A DNA stretch of 64,000 bases from a virus, in IMG/VR virus record IMGVR_UViG_3300034112_000721, positions 1-64,000 of that record; one strand, given 5' to 3'. The notes under the pieces are model-generated. The model searched no databases and was not told the DNA's origin. It was given only the letters and a program-made list of their open reading frames with translations. Positions within the stretch are counted from its first letter, which is position 1, and every line of letters begins with the position of its first letter. A program made the position numbers and the translations under genes. Below are positions 57,821-64,000 of this stretch, one piece after another.

Positions 57821-58398
57821 AGTTCAAATTCATTATATTGTTTTAAGTCCTCCTGTAGCTTTTTTTGCATAGAGTTGACTAAAAAATTTTTAGTATGGTT
57901 AAGTTTTATTTTTGCTGTTGGTTCAACTACAAGATACATATTCCAATTTTCTGGATAAGCTTTAGAAACCGCTCTTTTAAATTCTCTACATGCAGTAAAT
58001 CCCCAAAATTCTCTATTCTTCATTTTGTGTTTTAATGCATAACTTGTAAAAAATATTTTTGCTAGTTTACCATCTGTTTCCCAATTCTTATTTGTAACAG
58101 ATACTCCATACTTCTTTGACTTTGCAAAATCAGTATTTTGTTTTTTTGGACTTTGACATGTTCCAATAAATATCCAACCTATTTGTTCAGGTAGTTGAAC
58201 ACCATCCCTTGTATCAATAACTGTTTGATAAAAAGTATTATTAAAAGATTTTATAATCTTTCTTAAGTCTTTATCATCCATCTGTTTATACTTAGGATAT
58301 TTCTTTTTAAAACTTTCAAAGAACTTCTTGTTCATAATTGTATGTACTTCAGGTCTATACCTTGGTGCATTTAAGTCTGGACTTTTAAATTCCTTCAT
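57817..58398 (-). CDS. Conserved crAss-like structural-cluster protein, 193 aa
   Basis: A 193-residue basic protein. The segments KKYPKYKQMDDKDLRKIIKS, GVQLPEQIGWIFIGTC and KKYGVSVTNKNWETDGKLAK, and the WGFTACREFKRAVSKAYPEN part, match a conserved gene I associate with the crAss-like head/tail cluster. It is basic overall and may bind DNA or assemble at the neck. It is the first gene after the terminator/promoter pair at 58399-58479, so it should head the long transcription unit running toward the polymerase. Function unknown. Confidence 0.68.
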   Translation of the reverse strand: MKEFKSPDLNAPRYRPEVHTIMNKKFFESFKKKYPKYKQMDDKDLRKIIKSFNNTFYQTVIDTRDGVQLPEQIGWIFIGTCQSPKKQNTDFAKSKKYGVSVTNKNWETDGKLAKIFFTSYALKHKMKNREFWGFTACREFKRAVSKAYPENWNMYLVVEPTAKIKLNHTKNFLVNSMQKKLQEDLKQYNEFEL

Positions 58399-58440
58399 AC
58401 TATACTATTTAATATACTAAAAATAAATGACTTTAACAAA
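58399..58440 (-). promoter_or_regulatory. Promoter-like AT-rich motif ahead of the neck/muzzle operon
   Basis: On the - strand the region reads ATATTTGTTAAAGTC, then ATTTATTTTTAGTATATTAA and TAGTATAG directly before the ATG. The core TTTTTAGTATATT is identical to that at 45660-45718. It lies just downstream of a terminator, which fits a promoter that restarts transcription for the neck, muzzle and cargo genes. Confidence 0.55.
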
Positions 58441-58479
58441 TATAGCAATAAAAGCAAAACCCCCGCGAGTGCAGGGGTT
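58440..58479 (-). terminator. Rho-independent terminator (- strand)
   Basis: Read on the - strand, AACCCCTGC pairs with GCGGGGGTT (58458-58479) around the loop ACTC, giving a 9-bp GC-rich stem, followed by TTGCTTTTATTG. It closes the transcription unit of the fibre-like genes (621, 559 and 333 aa). The next gene has its own promoter-like motif just downstream. Confidence 0.82.
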
Positions 58480-58514
58480 CTACCAGTTGTTACAGAAACC
58501 AACAAACTGCAACT

Positions 58515-59516
58515 TTATATTTGTTCAACCATCATTTGAGCTTGTAATAACCAAGCTGCAGATGTTGCATCTTTTGTTTTAAATTTTAAACTAACTGTTT
58601 CACCAGCATTTAAAGTAATATAATAAAAGAAAGAAACATTAAATGGTAACTGACCATTTAAGAATCTAAACTCAACTGTATTACCTGCAGTAGTTAAAAC
58701 TTGATCAGGTGCAATAGAAGATCTATTTACAATATCTCCAACATTTGCACCATCCATTAATGATCCTGATAATAACGGTCTTCCAAAATTTTGATAAACT
58801 GGTGTATCAATAAAACCAACAGTTTTTATAATTGCTCCATCAACCCAGTTTGCAATATTAGAACTATTTGCTGATGTTGGTAATGTAACTGTATCATATG
58901 ATACCCATACTTTATAATTCTTAGCTGCACCTCCAGGATTAGTATATGATAATGCAGAATAATTTACATTTGGAAAACTATATATACTTGGTGTTGCACC
59001 AGCATTAAGATTTACTGTTTGTACATTATCATCATAGAAAAATTCTTTTGCTGTCGCATTTACAGTATATGTAGTTGTGTTACCTACTGTAGATGAAGTA
59101 ATATTAATTCCTGTTCCTGATTCAAGTTGTACAACTGGCAATTGTGTTGGATCAAAACAAATTGTATATGTAGTTACTCCTGTTACTGGGTTAGTGACTG
59201 AAGTTATATCTAAATAATCATTTGTATTACATACCTCTACAACAGATCCTAAGTCTGGGCCAGTAATATACTCACAGAAAAAACTAATAATTGCATTAAT
59301 AGCATCTGCTAAATTTGTATTAGTATCAACAACAACTTGTTGTATACATTCAATTGGTAATCCACTATATACAACACATTCTGCATCAAATACCTCAGAA
59401 CATGCAATTGGATTAGGACATCCTGCTGGAGTAGGACATGGTGCAGGTGAAATTAATCCATTATCTGAACATCCACATTTTTTACATCCACAAGAAGTAC
59501 AAGTATTATGAGCCAT
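58515..59516 (-). CDS. Fibre/decoration-type structural protein, 333 aa
   Basis: A 333-residue protein starting with a dense Cys cluster (CTSCGCKKCGC) and a Pro/Cys-rich stretch. Residues ~35-80 contain an anchor-like motif (CVVYSGLPIECI ... FFCEY) also found at the start of the 559-aa neighbour. The remainder is beta-rich, with many Thr, Asn and Gly residues, and ends in a compact strand-rich domain like those of phage fibres and capsid decorations. The N-terminal Cys could bind zinc or form disulfides in the mature particle. It is the last gene before the terminator at 58458-58479. Structural role likely; position on the virion unknown. Confidence 0.65.
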   Translation of the reverse strand: MAHNTCTSCGCKKCGCSDNGLISPAPCPTPAGCPNPIACSEVFDAECVVYSGLPIECIQQVVVDTNTNLADAINAIISFFCEYITGPDLGSVVEVCNTNDYLDITSVTNPVTGVTTYTICFDPTQLPVVQLESGTGINITSSTVGNTTTYTVNATAKEFFYDDNVQTVNLNAGATPSIYSFPNVNYSALSYTNPGGAAKNYKVWVSYDTVTLPTSANSSNIANWVDGAIIKTVGFIDTPVYQNFGRPLLSGSLMDGANVGDIVNRSSIAPDQVLTTAGNTVEFRFLNGQLPFNVSFFYYITLNAGETVSLKFKTKDATSAAWLLQAQMMVEQI

Positions 59517-59527
59517 AGTTTAAATTA

Positions 59528-61207
59528 TTAAGGACAAACAATTGGTGTTGGTATATCTGTAGTACATGGATTAATATAAGCAATCAAACCATCAAGTTGA
59601 AAAATAAATCCTCCAAGATTTGTTTCATCATTTGCGTTACAGCTAAACTGATATCTTAGATTTGCATTATATTCCATGTTAAGAGGAATGGTTCCCGCAG
59701 CAGCATTACTGTTTACATTAGTATTTATATTATCAAACTTTGGAACATAATCTCCAAGACGAACATGTGAAATAATATAGTTTAAATGTGAAGTATCATA
59801 AGCAGCTGTTCCAGAAAAAATGTTTTGTTCTGCATTTTTAACTAATGCAAAGCTTAAAGTTTTATTACTTGAAATAGATAAGAATCCAACAGTTGTTAAA
59901 ATTGTACTTGTATCAGGAGCATTGTCAATCTGAGTTCTTCTATATCCTGTAGAAAATTCTTTAGTATAATTATCATCTAATAATTCTGCAACTCCCATTA
60001 CTGTAGATGGAATAACTACATTACCTTGATTAAATGTAATTAATCCAGAACCACTTGTAATAACAGACCCTGGTCCAACAGATGCAGGAGTAACAGTAGT
60101 TGATAAATAATAAGTATCAATTGGTGGAACATTTTGATATTGCCATAACAATGGTGCACCTGTTCCATCATCAATAGGTATCATTACTTGACCTTTAAAA
60201 TGCAATACATTACCAATTCTTCTTACTCTTGGTCTTAATGCATCTGTATCAGATCCAGTATAGAAACTAAAACCATCTAGGTCTACCCAACCTGTATCAA
60301 GAATCTTTGATGATACAGTATAAGCAGGTCCACCAGTTACTGTTGTAGCTATTGTGTTTGTAGTAGCTCCTGTAACTGTTACTGTTGTACCATTGTATAT
60401 ATCACATAATACAATCCATAAATTATTAATCACAGAAGCGATTGTACTTGCTGGTTGTATCCAAGTAGGATATTGTGCAGCATATGTAGCAGCAGGATTT
60501 ACTTTTGTAAAATCTGTACCCGCAATACACTGAGCAGTTACTGCACTTAGTAAAGATGCAGTTGATCCAGTTGCAGCATAGAATCCACACCAAACATCAT
60601 TTATAAACTCTTCTAGCACTACATCTATTCCATATGAGTTTCCAGAAATAAGTGAATTAATAGGACAGTTTATTGTAAATGATGGTAATGTAAATACAGG
60701 TGCAGGAGTTGTTTCTAGTGTAGTTACTCTAACATCTAGATCATTAATCTGTAAATTAATTGTGCTTATTTGTGTAATAAGATCACAAATTTTAGTACCC
60801 ATTGCCTGGGCATATTCTGCAACAGACATTACAGTTGTTGAACCTATAACAAAACATGGTGCTACAGTAACTAAAGTATCTGCTGTTGTTGTTCTTACAG
60901 TTGCGGATGGAGTTGCTACTGCAGTTGTTTGAGCAGTTTGCAGTGCACAAATCTTTTCAATTAAAAATTGAATTAATTCTTGAAAATTATTTGGTGCACA
61001 GCTTGAAAGATTAAAACAAGATAAATCATATCCATTAACATCTAGTAGGTCTAATACATTACAAAGCTCAGTTGCAAGCTTATGAATTACATTAGATACA
61101 GTGTCTCCAGTACATAATTTTATACAAGGAATATCTGGACCTTGCCATATCACACAGTTACTTGATATTGGACTACAAGGGCTATTATCTAAATTTAGAG
61201 GTTTCAT
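59528..61207 (-). CDS. Fibre-type structural protein, 559 aa
   Basis: A 559-residue protein with an N-terminal anchor-like region (SSNCVIWQGPDIPCIKLCTG, then IHKLATELC) related to that of the 333-aa neighbour. The pattern C-V-(I/V)-(W/Y)-x-G-x-x-I-x-C-I recurs in many Bacteroidota phage fibre proteins as I recall. A Thr/Ala-rich linker and a short heptad-like helix (ITQISTINLQINDLDVRVTT) suggest trimerisation. A long beta-rich C-terminal part could carry receptor binding. Twelve or more Cys are concentrated in the first 100 residues. It lies between the Cys-rich 621-aa gene and the 333-aa gene. A promoter-like TTAGTATATT occurs just before its start. Confidence 0.68.
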   Translation of the reverse strand: MKPLNLDNSPCSPISSNCVIWQGPDIPCIKLCTGDTVSNVIHKLATELCNVLDLLDVNGYDLSCFNLSSCAPNNFQELIQFLIEKICALQTAQTTAVATPSATVRTTTADTLVTVAPCFVIGSTTVMSVAEYAQAMGTKICDLITQISTINLQINDLDVRVTTLETTPAPVFTLPSFTINCPINSLISGNSYGIDVVLEEFINDVWCGFYAATGSTASLLSAVTAQCIAGTDFTKVNPAATYAAQYPTWIQPASTIASVINNLWIVLCDIYNGTTVTVTGATTNTIATTVTGGPAYTVSSKILDTGWVDLDGFSFYTGSDTDALRPRVRRIGNVLHFKGQVMIPIDDGTGAPLLWQYQNVPPIDTYYLSTTVTPASVGPGSVITSGSGLITFNQGNVVIPSTVMGVAELLDDNYTKEFSTGYRRTQIDNAPDTSTILTTVGFLSISSNKTLSFALVKNAEQNIFSGTAAYDTSHLNYIISHVRLGDYVPKFDNINTNVNSNAAAGTIPLNMEYNANLRYQFSCNANDETNLGGFIFQLDGLIAYINPCTTDIPTPIVCP

Positions 61208-61226
61208 ATCTATAATATACTAATTA
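61208..61226 (-). promoter_or_regulatory. Short motif TTAGTATATTATAG before the 559-aa gene
   Basis: In the 19-base gap between the 621- and 559-aa genes the - strand reads AATTAGTATATTATAGAT then ATG. The TTAGTATATT core equals that of the promoter-like gaps at 45.7 and 58.4 kb, but the upstream AGGTTTA element is missing. It may be an internal promoter or only a shared AT-rich leader. Confidence 0.35.
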
Positions 61227-63092
61227 TTATTGAGAATTACAAGTGGTTGTTGGTGTCCCACAATTACATGGAGCATAACCACAAGATGGAGTACTTGGGC
61301 AACATGGATTAATAGAAGTACATATATAATTTGGATCTCTCAAAGCATCCAAATCTATAAGTTCTTTTTTAATTAACCATTTATCTGTATCTTCTGGACA
61401 ACAGTCAGATATTCCATATCTTAAGTATAATACTTGTTTGTAATATACTTCTGCTGATTTGCAAGATATTTTCTCATATTTTTCAATGGTACATGCCGGT
61501 GTGTTATATCCTGGTTGAACACTTCTTCTTGGATAAATAACTGGTGGACAAGACCAAATATCTTGTTGTGTATCTTCTGTACAATCACCATAAGTTTCTA
61601 TGTAGTCTGTTTCAGGATAATAAACATCCCAAACTCTCATACAGAATTTTTCAGACTGCGCTCCTGCAGCAAGTGTAAATGTTTGTACTATTAAATTACA
61701 ATCAAAATAACTATATGTTTTAGATGTAGTACTATCATTTCTTACAGTAGTACAAACACAAGGATATGTTAATAAACACTCAGTGCAGTTTGTATATTCT
61801 ATTTCTGGAAATACTATACCGGCATTTGTAGGATCATTAGTTTGTTGTACAGTCCAACATGTTTCTGGACAATACTTTATTTTGATAACTGATCCTATAT
61901 ATTGACTTAGATCTGTATATGTTATAATTGGATCTTTAAATCCTGTACAGTCAAAAAGCTTGTAATACTCTCTTGCACATGCAATGCAATCTGTGTAAGC
62001 TGCAGTAACTGTAACTATTGTATCAGAGGGTATATCTTGTATCTCTTCTATATACCAACATCCTGGACAATCCCCTCTAAGAATTACTTGACCTACAAAA
62101 GGACTTAAGTCTGAACTTGTGTAAACTATTGTGTTTGGATCATCACAATTTGTGAGCTTATACTTACTTGGATTTTTACAAGTAGGACAATCATCATATG
62201 CTTGAACTACAACTACATCTATTGCACAATCACAATTTGCAGTTGAATTAACTATCCAACATGTATCTGGATAATTTTCAATTTTTACTATTTGGCCAAG
62301 TATTGCATATAATCCTAGTGATAGTTTATTAGTAACAATAGGATCTTGAATACCATCACAGTCTACTAGTTCATAACACTCATCTGGGCAATTACCATTT
62401 ACACATGGTCCTATATTCACAATATTAATTGGACTAGGAAATTCATTACCAATTACTGCAGGATATGTAGAGGAACATGATATTTGCTCAAGTGTTCCAG
62501 TAAGTGGTCCAGTATTTTGAACATTACCATCACAGTCTATATATAAACAATCCTTAGAATTTGCAATTATATTATAACAATTACATGGACATTCACAGTC
62601 TTCTACATACGATAATGTTTCTGTTGTTGAATTACAGAATAAACTTGCATTAGGTGATAAAGCTACCTGATAACATGTTGCTGGTAAATCTGTTCCTTGA
62701 AGTACTACTGACTGTCCAACATAGGCTGATAAATCTTGTGTGGTAGTAAATGGTGGTATTGAACCATCACATGAAACTAATAAATAACAAGGATCACATT
62801 CTGCACACTCTCCAAACAATACAGAACAATCTGTATATCCAGGACCAGTTGTTGACATCCAATTACTACCTATATTTGGATATGCAGATCCGTCTCCTAC
62901 AACTTGAGTAAATAAATAACACTGGCCAGATATTAAACCATAGTAATCTCCATGAATTCCTGATGCATCATAGACTAGTTGCTGTGGAAAAGTAAAACCA
63001 TAAATTGGTGAATTATTTGCAATTGGAGGTTGAAAATATAATATTTCACCTGTGCAACATGATTCAAGTCTATAATAGTAAGGAGCAGACAT
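61227..63092 (-). CDS. Cys-rich repeat structural protein, 621 aa
   Basis: A 621-residue protein with very frequent Cys and at least four degenerate ~65-residue repeats. Each runs Y-x-L-x-x-C-(D/T)-G..., then a DLSxYVGQ-like strand, then C-(W/Y)-x-(I/V), then a Y-x-(D/N)-C-x-x-C end. Clear copies start at about 62795 (CYLLVSCDG), 62385 (CYELVDCDG), 62165 (KYKLTNCDD) and 61965 (YYKLFDCTG); the N-terminus holds a divergent copy. The C-terminal part (YEKISCKSAEVYYKQVLYLR and onward) is distinct and ends in a Cys/Pro/Thr-rich tail. Such a chain suggests a modular appendage stabilised by metal or disulfides. The start overlaps the stop of a 52-aa CxxC protein as TAATG. Confidence 0.65.
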   Translation of the reverse strand: MSAPYYYRLESCCTGEILYFQPPIANNSPIYGFTFPQQLVYDASGIHGDYYGLISGQCYLFTQVVGDGSAYPNIGSNWMSTTGPGYTDCSVLFGECAECDPCYLLVSCDGSIPPFTTTQDLSAYVGQSVVLQGTDLPATCYQVALSPNASLFCNSTTETLSYVEDCECPCNCYNIIANSKDCLYIDCDGNVQNTGPLTGTLEQISCSSTYPAVIGNEFPSPINIVNIGPCVNGNCPDECYELVDCDGIQDPIVTNKLSLGLYAILGQIVKIENYPDTCWIVNSTANCDCAIDVVVVQAYDDCPTCKNPSKYKLTNCDDPNTIVYTSSDLSPFVGQVILRGDCPGCWYIEEIQDIPSDTIVTVTAAYTDCIACAREYYKLFDCTGFKDPIITYTDLSQYIGSVIKIKYCPETCWTVQQTNDPTNAGIVFPEIEYTNCTECLLTYPCVCTTVRNDSTTSKTYSYFDCNLIVQTFTLAAGAQSEKFCMRVWDVYYPETDYIETYGDCTEDTQQDIWSCPPVIYPRRSVQPGYNTPACTIEKYEKISCKSAEVYYKQVLYLRYGISDCCPEDTDKWLIKKELIDLDALRDPNYICTSINPCCPSTPSCGYAPCNCGTPTTTCNSQ

Positions 63093-63250
63093 TACTTAGT
63101 GTATTTTTGTAGATCTTGTTTATTTTTACCTAATTTAAGTTGTGCTTCATATTTTCCAATACAATTAGAACACACCTGTTGTCCGTTTGATGCTTTTCTT
63201 CTCTGACATCCACAAGACAATTTTGTTTTACAATTTGCACATACTGACAT
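63092..63250 (-). CDS. Small CxxC zinc-ribbon-like protein, 52 aa
   Basis: A 52-residue protein starting MSVCANCKTKLSCGCQRRKA and continuing with C-S-N-C and a Lys-rich helix. The C-x-x-C ... C-x-C ... C-x-x-C spacing is typical of a small zinc-binding fold. Its TAA shares one base with the 621-aa start (TAATG), which supports a real, coupled gene. It lies 20 bases after the 186-aa gene. An assembly or regulatory role within the fibre cluster is possible; nothing more specific can be said. Confidence 0.72.
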   Translation of the reverse strand: MSVCANCKTKLSCGCQRRKASNGQQVCSNCIGKYEAQLKLGKNKQDLQKYTK

Positions 63251-63270
63251 ATTATTGGTTTTTAGTTAGT

Positions 63271-63831
63271 TTAACAATTTGTACAAGACAATTTATTTAA
63301 AAGCTTTAAAGCATAGTTGTATAAAGCCATTCCTTTCTGTGGCTCATGACAAAACTCTACTTTAGATTTTGCAGCTTGAAGATACATAAATATTAATCTA
63401 AGCTCCTCTAGCTTCTGTTGTATTTTAAATGGTGGTTCACATGCTGCTACATCAACATCACAAAGTATTTTGTAATATTTATTTAGGGCATGTGTTACCC
63501 TTAAATGATTATATTCTACATAAACTGTTTCATTAGGTGAAACACTATATTTTATAATATAAATACCATCTGGTAAATTATAATATGAAGTTCCACAGTC
63601 TACAGTTTGTAGTTGTAAATCACAAGCAGTTATGGTAGCAGATCCTGTAGTATAAAAATTTGTAGCATCTATTTGATTAGAATATCCAAATCCTGGAACA
63701 GTAATGTTCAAGGTAGGACATACTACAGGTATTGCAGGATTTGCTGTTTGATACACACTTGTGTCAAGTAATTTAAGAACACATTCATTCATTACTTGAG
63801 GCACCTCTAAACTTAATACATGATTTGCCAT
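63271..63831 (-). CDS. Conserved Bacteroidota-phage structural-cluster protein, 186 aa
   Basis: A 186-residue protein beginning LSLEVPQVMNECVLKLLDTS, with PGFGYSN, a CDLQLQTVDC segment, then LPDGIYIIKYSVSPNETVYV, and a helical end (LQAAKSKVEFCHEPQKGMAL). The LPDGIYxIxYSVSPN block and the AAK-x-x-V-E-x-C-H end recall a family common in large Bacteroidota phages, of unknown function. A beta-sandwich head followed by helices is the likely fold. It starts 14 bases after a terminator hairpin. Role in head or tail assembly is inferred only from its neighbours. Confidence 0.62.
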   Translation of the reverse strand: MANHVLSLEVPQVMNECVLKLLDTSVYQTANPAIPVVCPTLNITVPGFGYSNQIDATNFYTTGSATITACDLQLQTVDCGTSYYNLPDGIYIIKYSVSPNETVYVEYNHLRVTHALNKYYKILCDVDVAACEPPFKIQQKLEELRLIFMYLQAAKSKVEFCHEPQKGMALYNYALKLLNKLSCTNC

Positions 63832-63844
63832 AACTATGTTTTAT

Positions 63845-63878
63845 AAAAAAGGGAGAGGAGTATAAACTCTCTCTCCCC
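63845..63878 (-). terminator. Rho-independent terminator (- strand)
   Basis: On the - strand GGGGAGAGAGAG pairs with CTCCTCTCCC (one bulged base) around the loop TTTATA, followed by TTTTTT. It follows the truncated gene at the right edge and ends 14 bases before the ATG of the 186-aa gene, so that gene needs readthrough or a promoter upstream of the hairpin. Confidence 0.82.
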
Positions 63879-63903
63879 TTATATATTTATTAACGTTTAA
63901 CTA

Positions 63904-64000
63904 TTAGATTCCACACTGAGCTGGAAGAGCTGGAAACTCAATAGCTGAGCATGTAGACTCACAACTAAATGTTTCAATCTCACAAACTCCACAGTTATTT
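63904..64000 (-). CDS. C-terminal fragment of a Cys-rich protein (5' truncated by window edge)
   Basis: The reading frame is open from the right edge to a TAA at 63904-63906 and encodes the last 31 or so residues of a protein, including NNCGVCEIETFSCESTCSAI and a Pro/Ala-rich end. Five or six Cys in 31 residues fit the Cys-rich fibre cluster next to it. Too little is present to name a family. Confidence 0.6.
   Translation of the reverse strand, partial: NNCGVCEIETFSCESTCSAIEFPALPAQCGI

Noticed and set aside
1-64000. Stop-codon recoding, as in some crAss-like phages
   Set aside because: TAA, TAG (1841-1843) and TGA (257, 1418, 5506) all end genes at sensible places, and the giant ORFs are intact in the standard code.
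1-64000. CRISPR arrays or tRNA genes
   Set aside because: No regularly spaced repeats and no tRNA cloverleaf were seen; gaps are too short and occupied by hairpins or promoter-like motifs.

Overview
This window is an AT-rich stretch of a tailed, double-stranded DNA phage genome. I read it as a crAss-like phage (order Crassvirales, hosts in Bacteroidota). It has two oppositely oriented gene blocks converging on one bidirectional terminator near 11.3 kb, and no tRNA, rRNA, insertion sequence, integrase or CRISPR array. The crAss-like assignment rests on four things. The first is a 4143-residue protein carrying a DFDVD (DxDxD) active-site signature like that of crAss-like virion RNA polymerases. 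The second is a run of giant (843-4143 aa) cargo-type proteins between that gene and the neck/tail genes. The third is a muzzle-type tail protein of 1817 aa. The fourth is the set of small neck/ring-type proteins beside it. These identifications come from remembered family features; no search was run. The standard genetic code appears to be in use, since TAA, TAG and TGA all end genes and the giant ORFs are intact.

Left block, + strand, 1-11311: early/replication genes, tightly packed and often overlapping. They are the end of a DnaG-type primase (TOPRIM), a GIY-YIG nuclease, DUF6878-like and DUF6915-like small proteins, a metallopeptidase-VWA fusion next to a MoxR-like AAA+ ATPase, a PD-(D/E)XK nuclease, a family B DNA polymerase with 3'-5' exonuclease, a DUF932-like protein with an acidic tail, a MazG-like pyrophosphohydrolase, and several unknowns. 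Three hairpins lie in this block just upstream of start codons (4274, 7551, 10732).

Right block, - strand, 64000 down to 11324: virion genes, read right to left. First come Cys-rich and fibre-like proteins (partial gene at the edge, 186 aa, an untracked 52-aa CxxC protein, 621, 559 and 333 aa), closed by a terminator at 58458-58479. Then come three neck/ring-type genes (193, 221, 348 aa) and the 1817-aa muzzle protein. A 1645-aa multi-enzyme protein follows (HExxH, HAD, ADP-ribosyltransferase-like and lytic transglycosylase modules). After it come 1432- and 843-aa low-complexity cargo-type proteins, a 1012-aa protein with a glycine-rich hydrophobic stretch, a 2870-aa protein (ART-like and degenerate nuclease-like segments), the 4143-aa polymerase and a final 1123-aa protein. 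Capsid, portal and terminase genes are not in the window and probably lie beyond the right edge.

Working model (inference): the large - strand proteins are packaged and injected. The lytic transglycosylase would open the cell wall, the RNA polymerase would transcribe the early block, and the HExxH, HAD, ART-like and ASCH-like modules would act on host targets or on virion maturation. The early block then replicates the genome. The least explained signals are repeated linker motifs in the 1645-aa protein, a recurrent 'xGG-hydrophobic' motif across three adjacent cargo proteins, matching C-terminal tails on the two largest proteins, and a recurrent AT-rich motif upstream of - strand genes.
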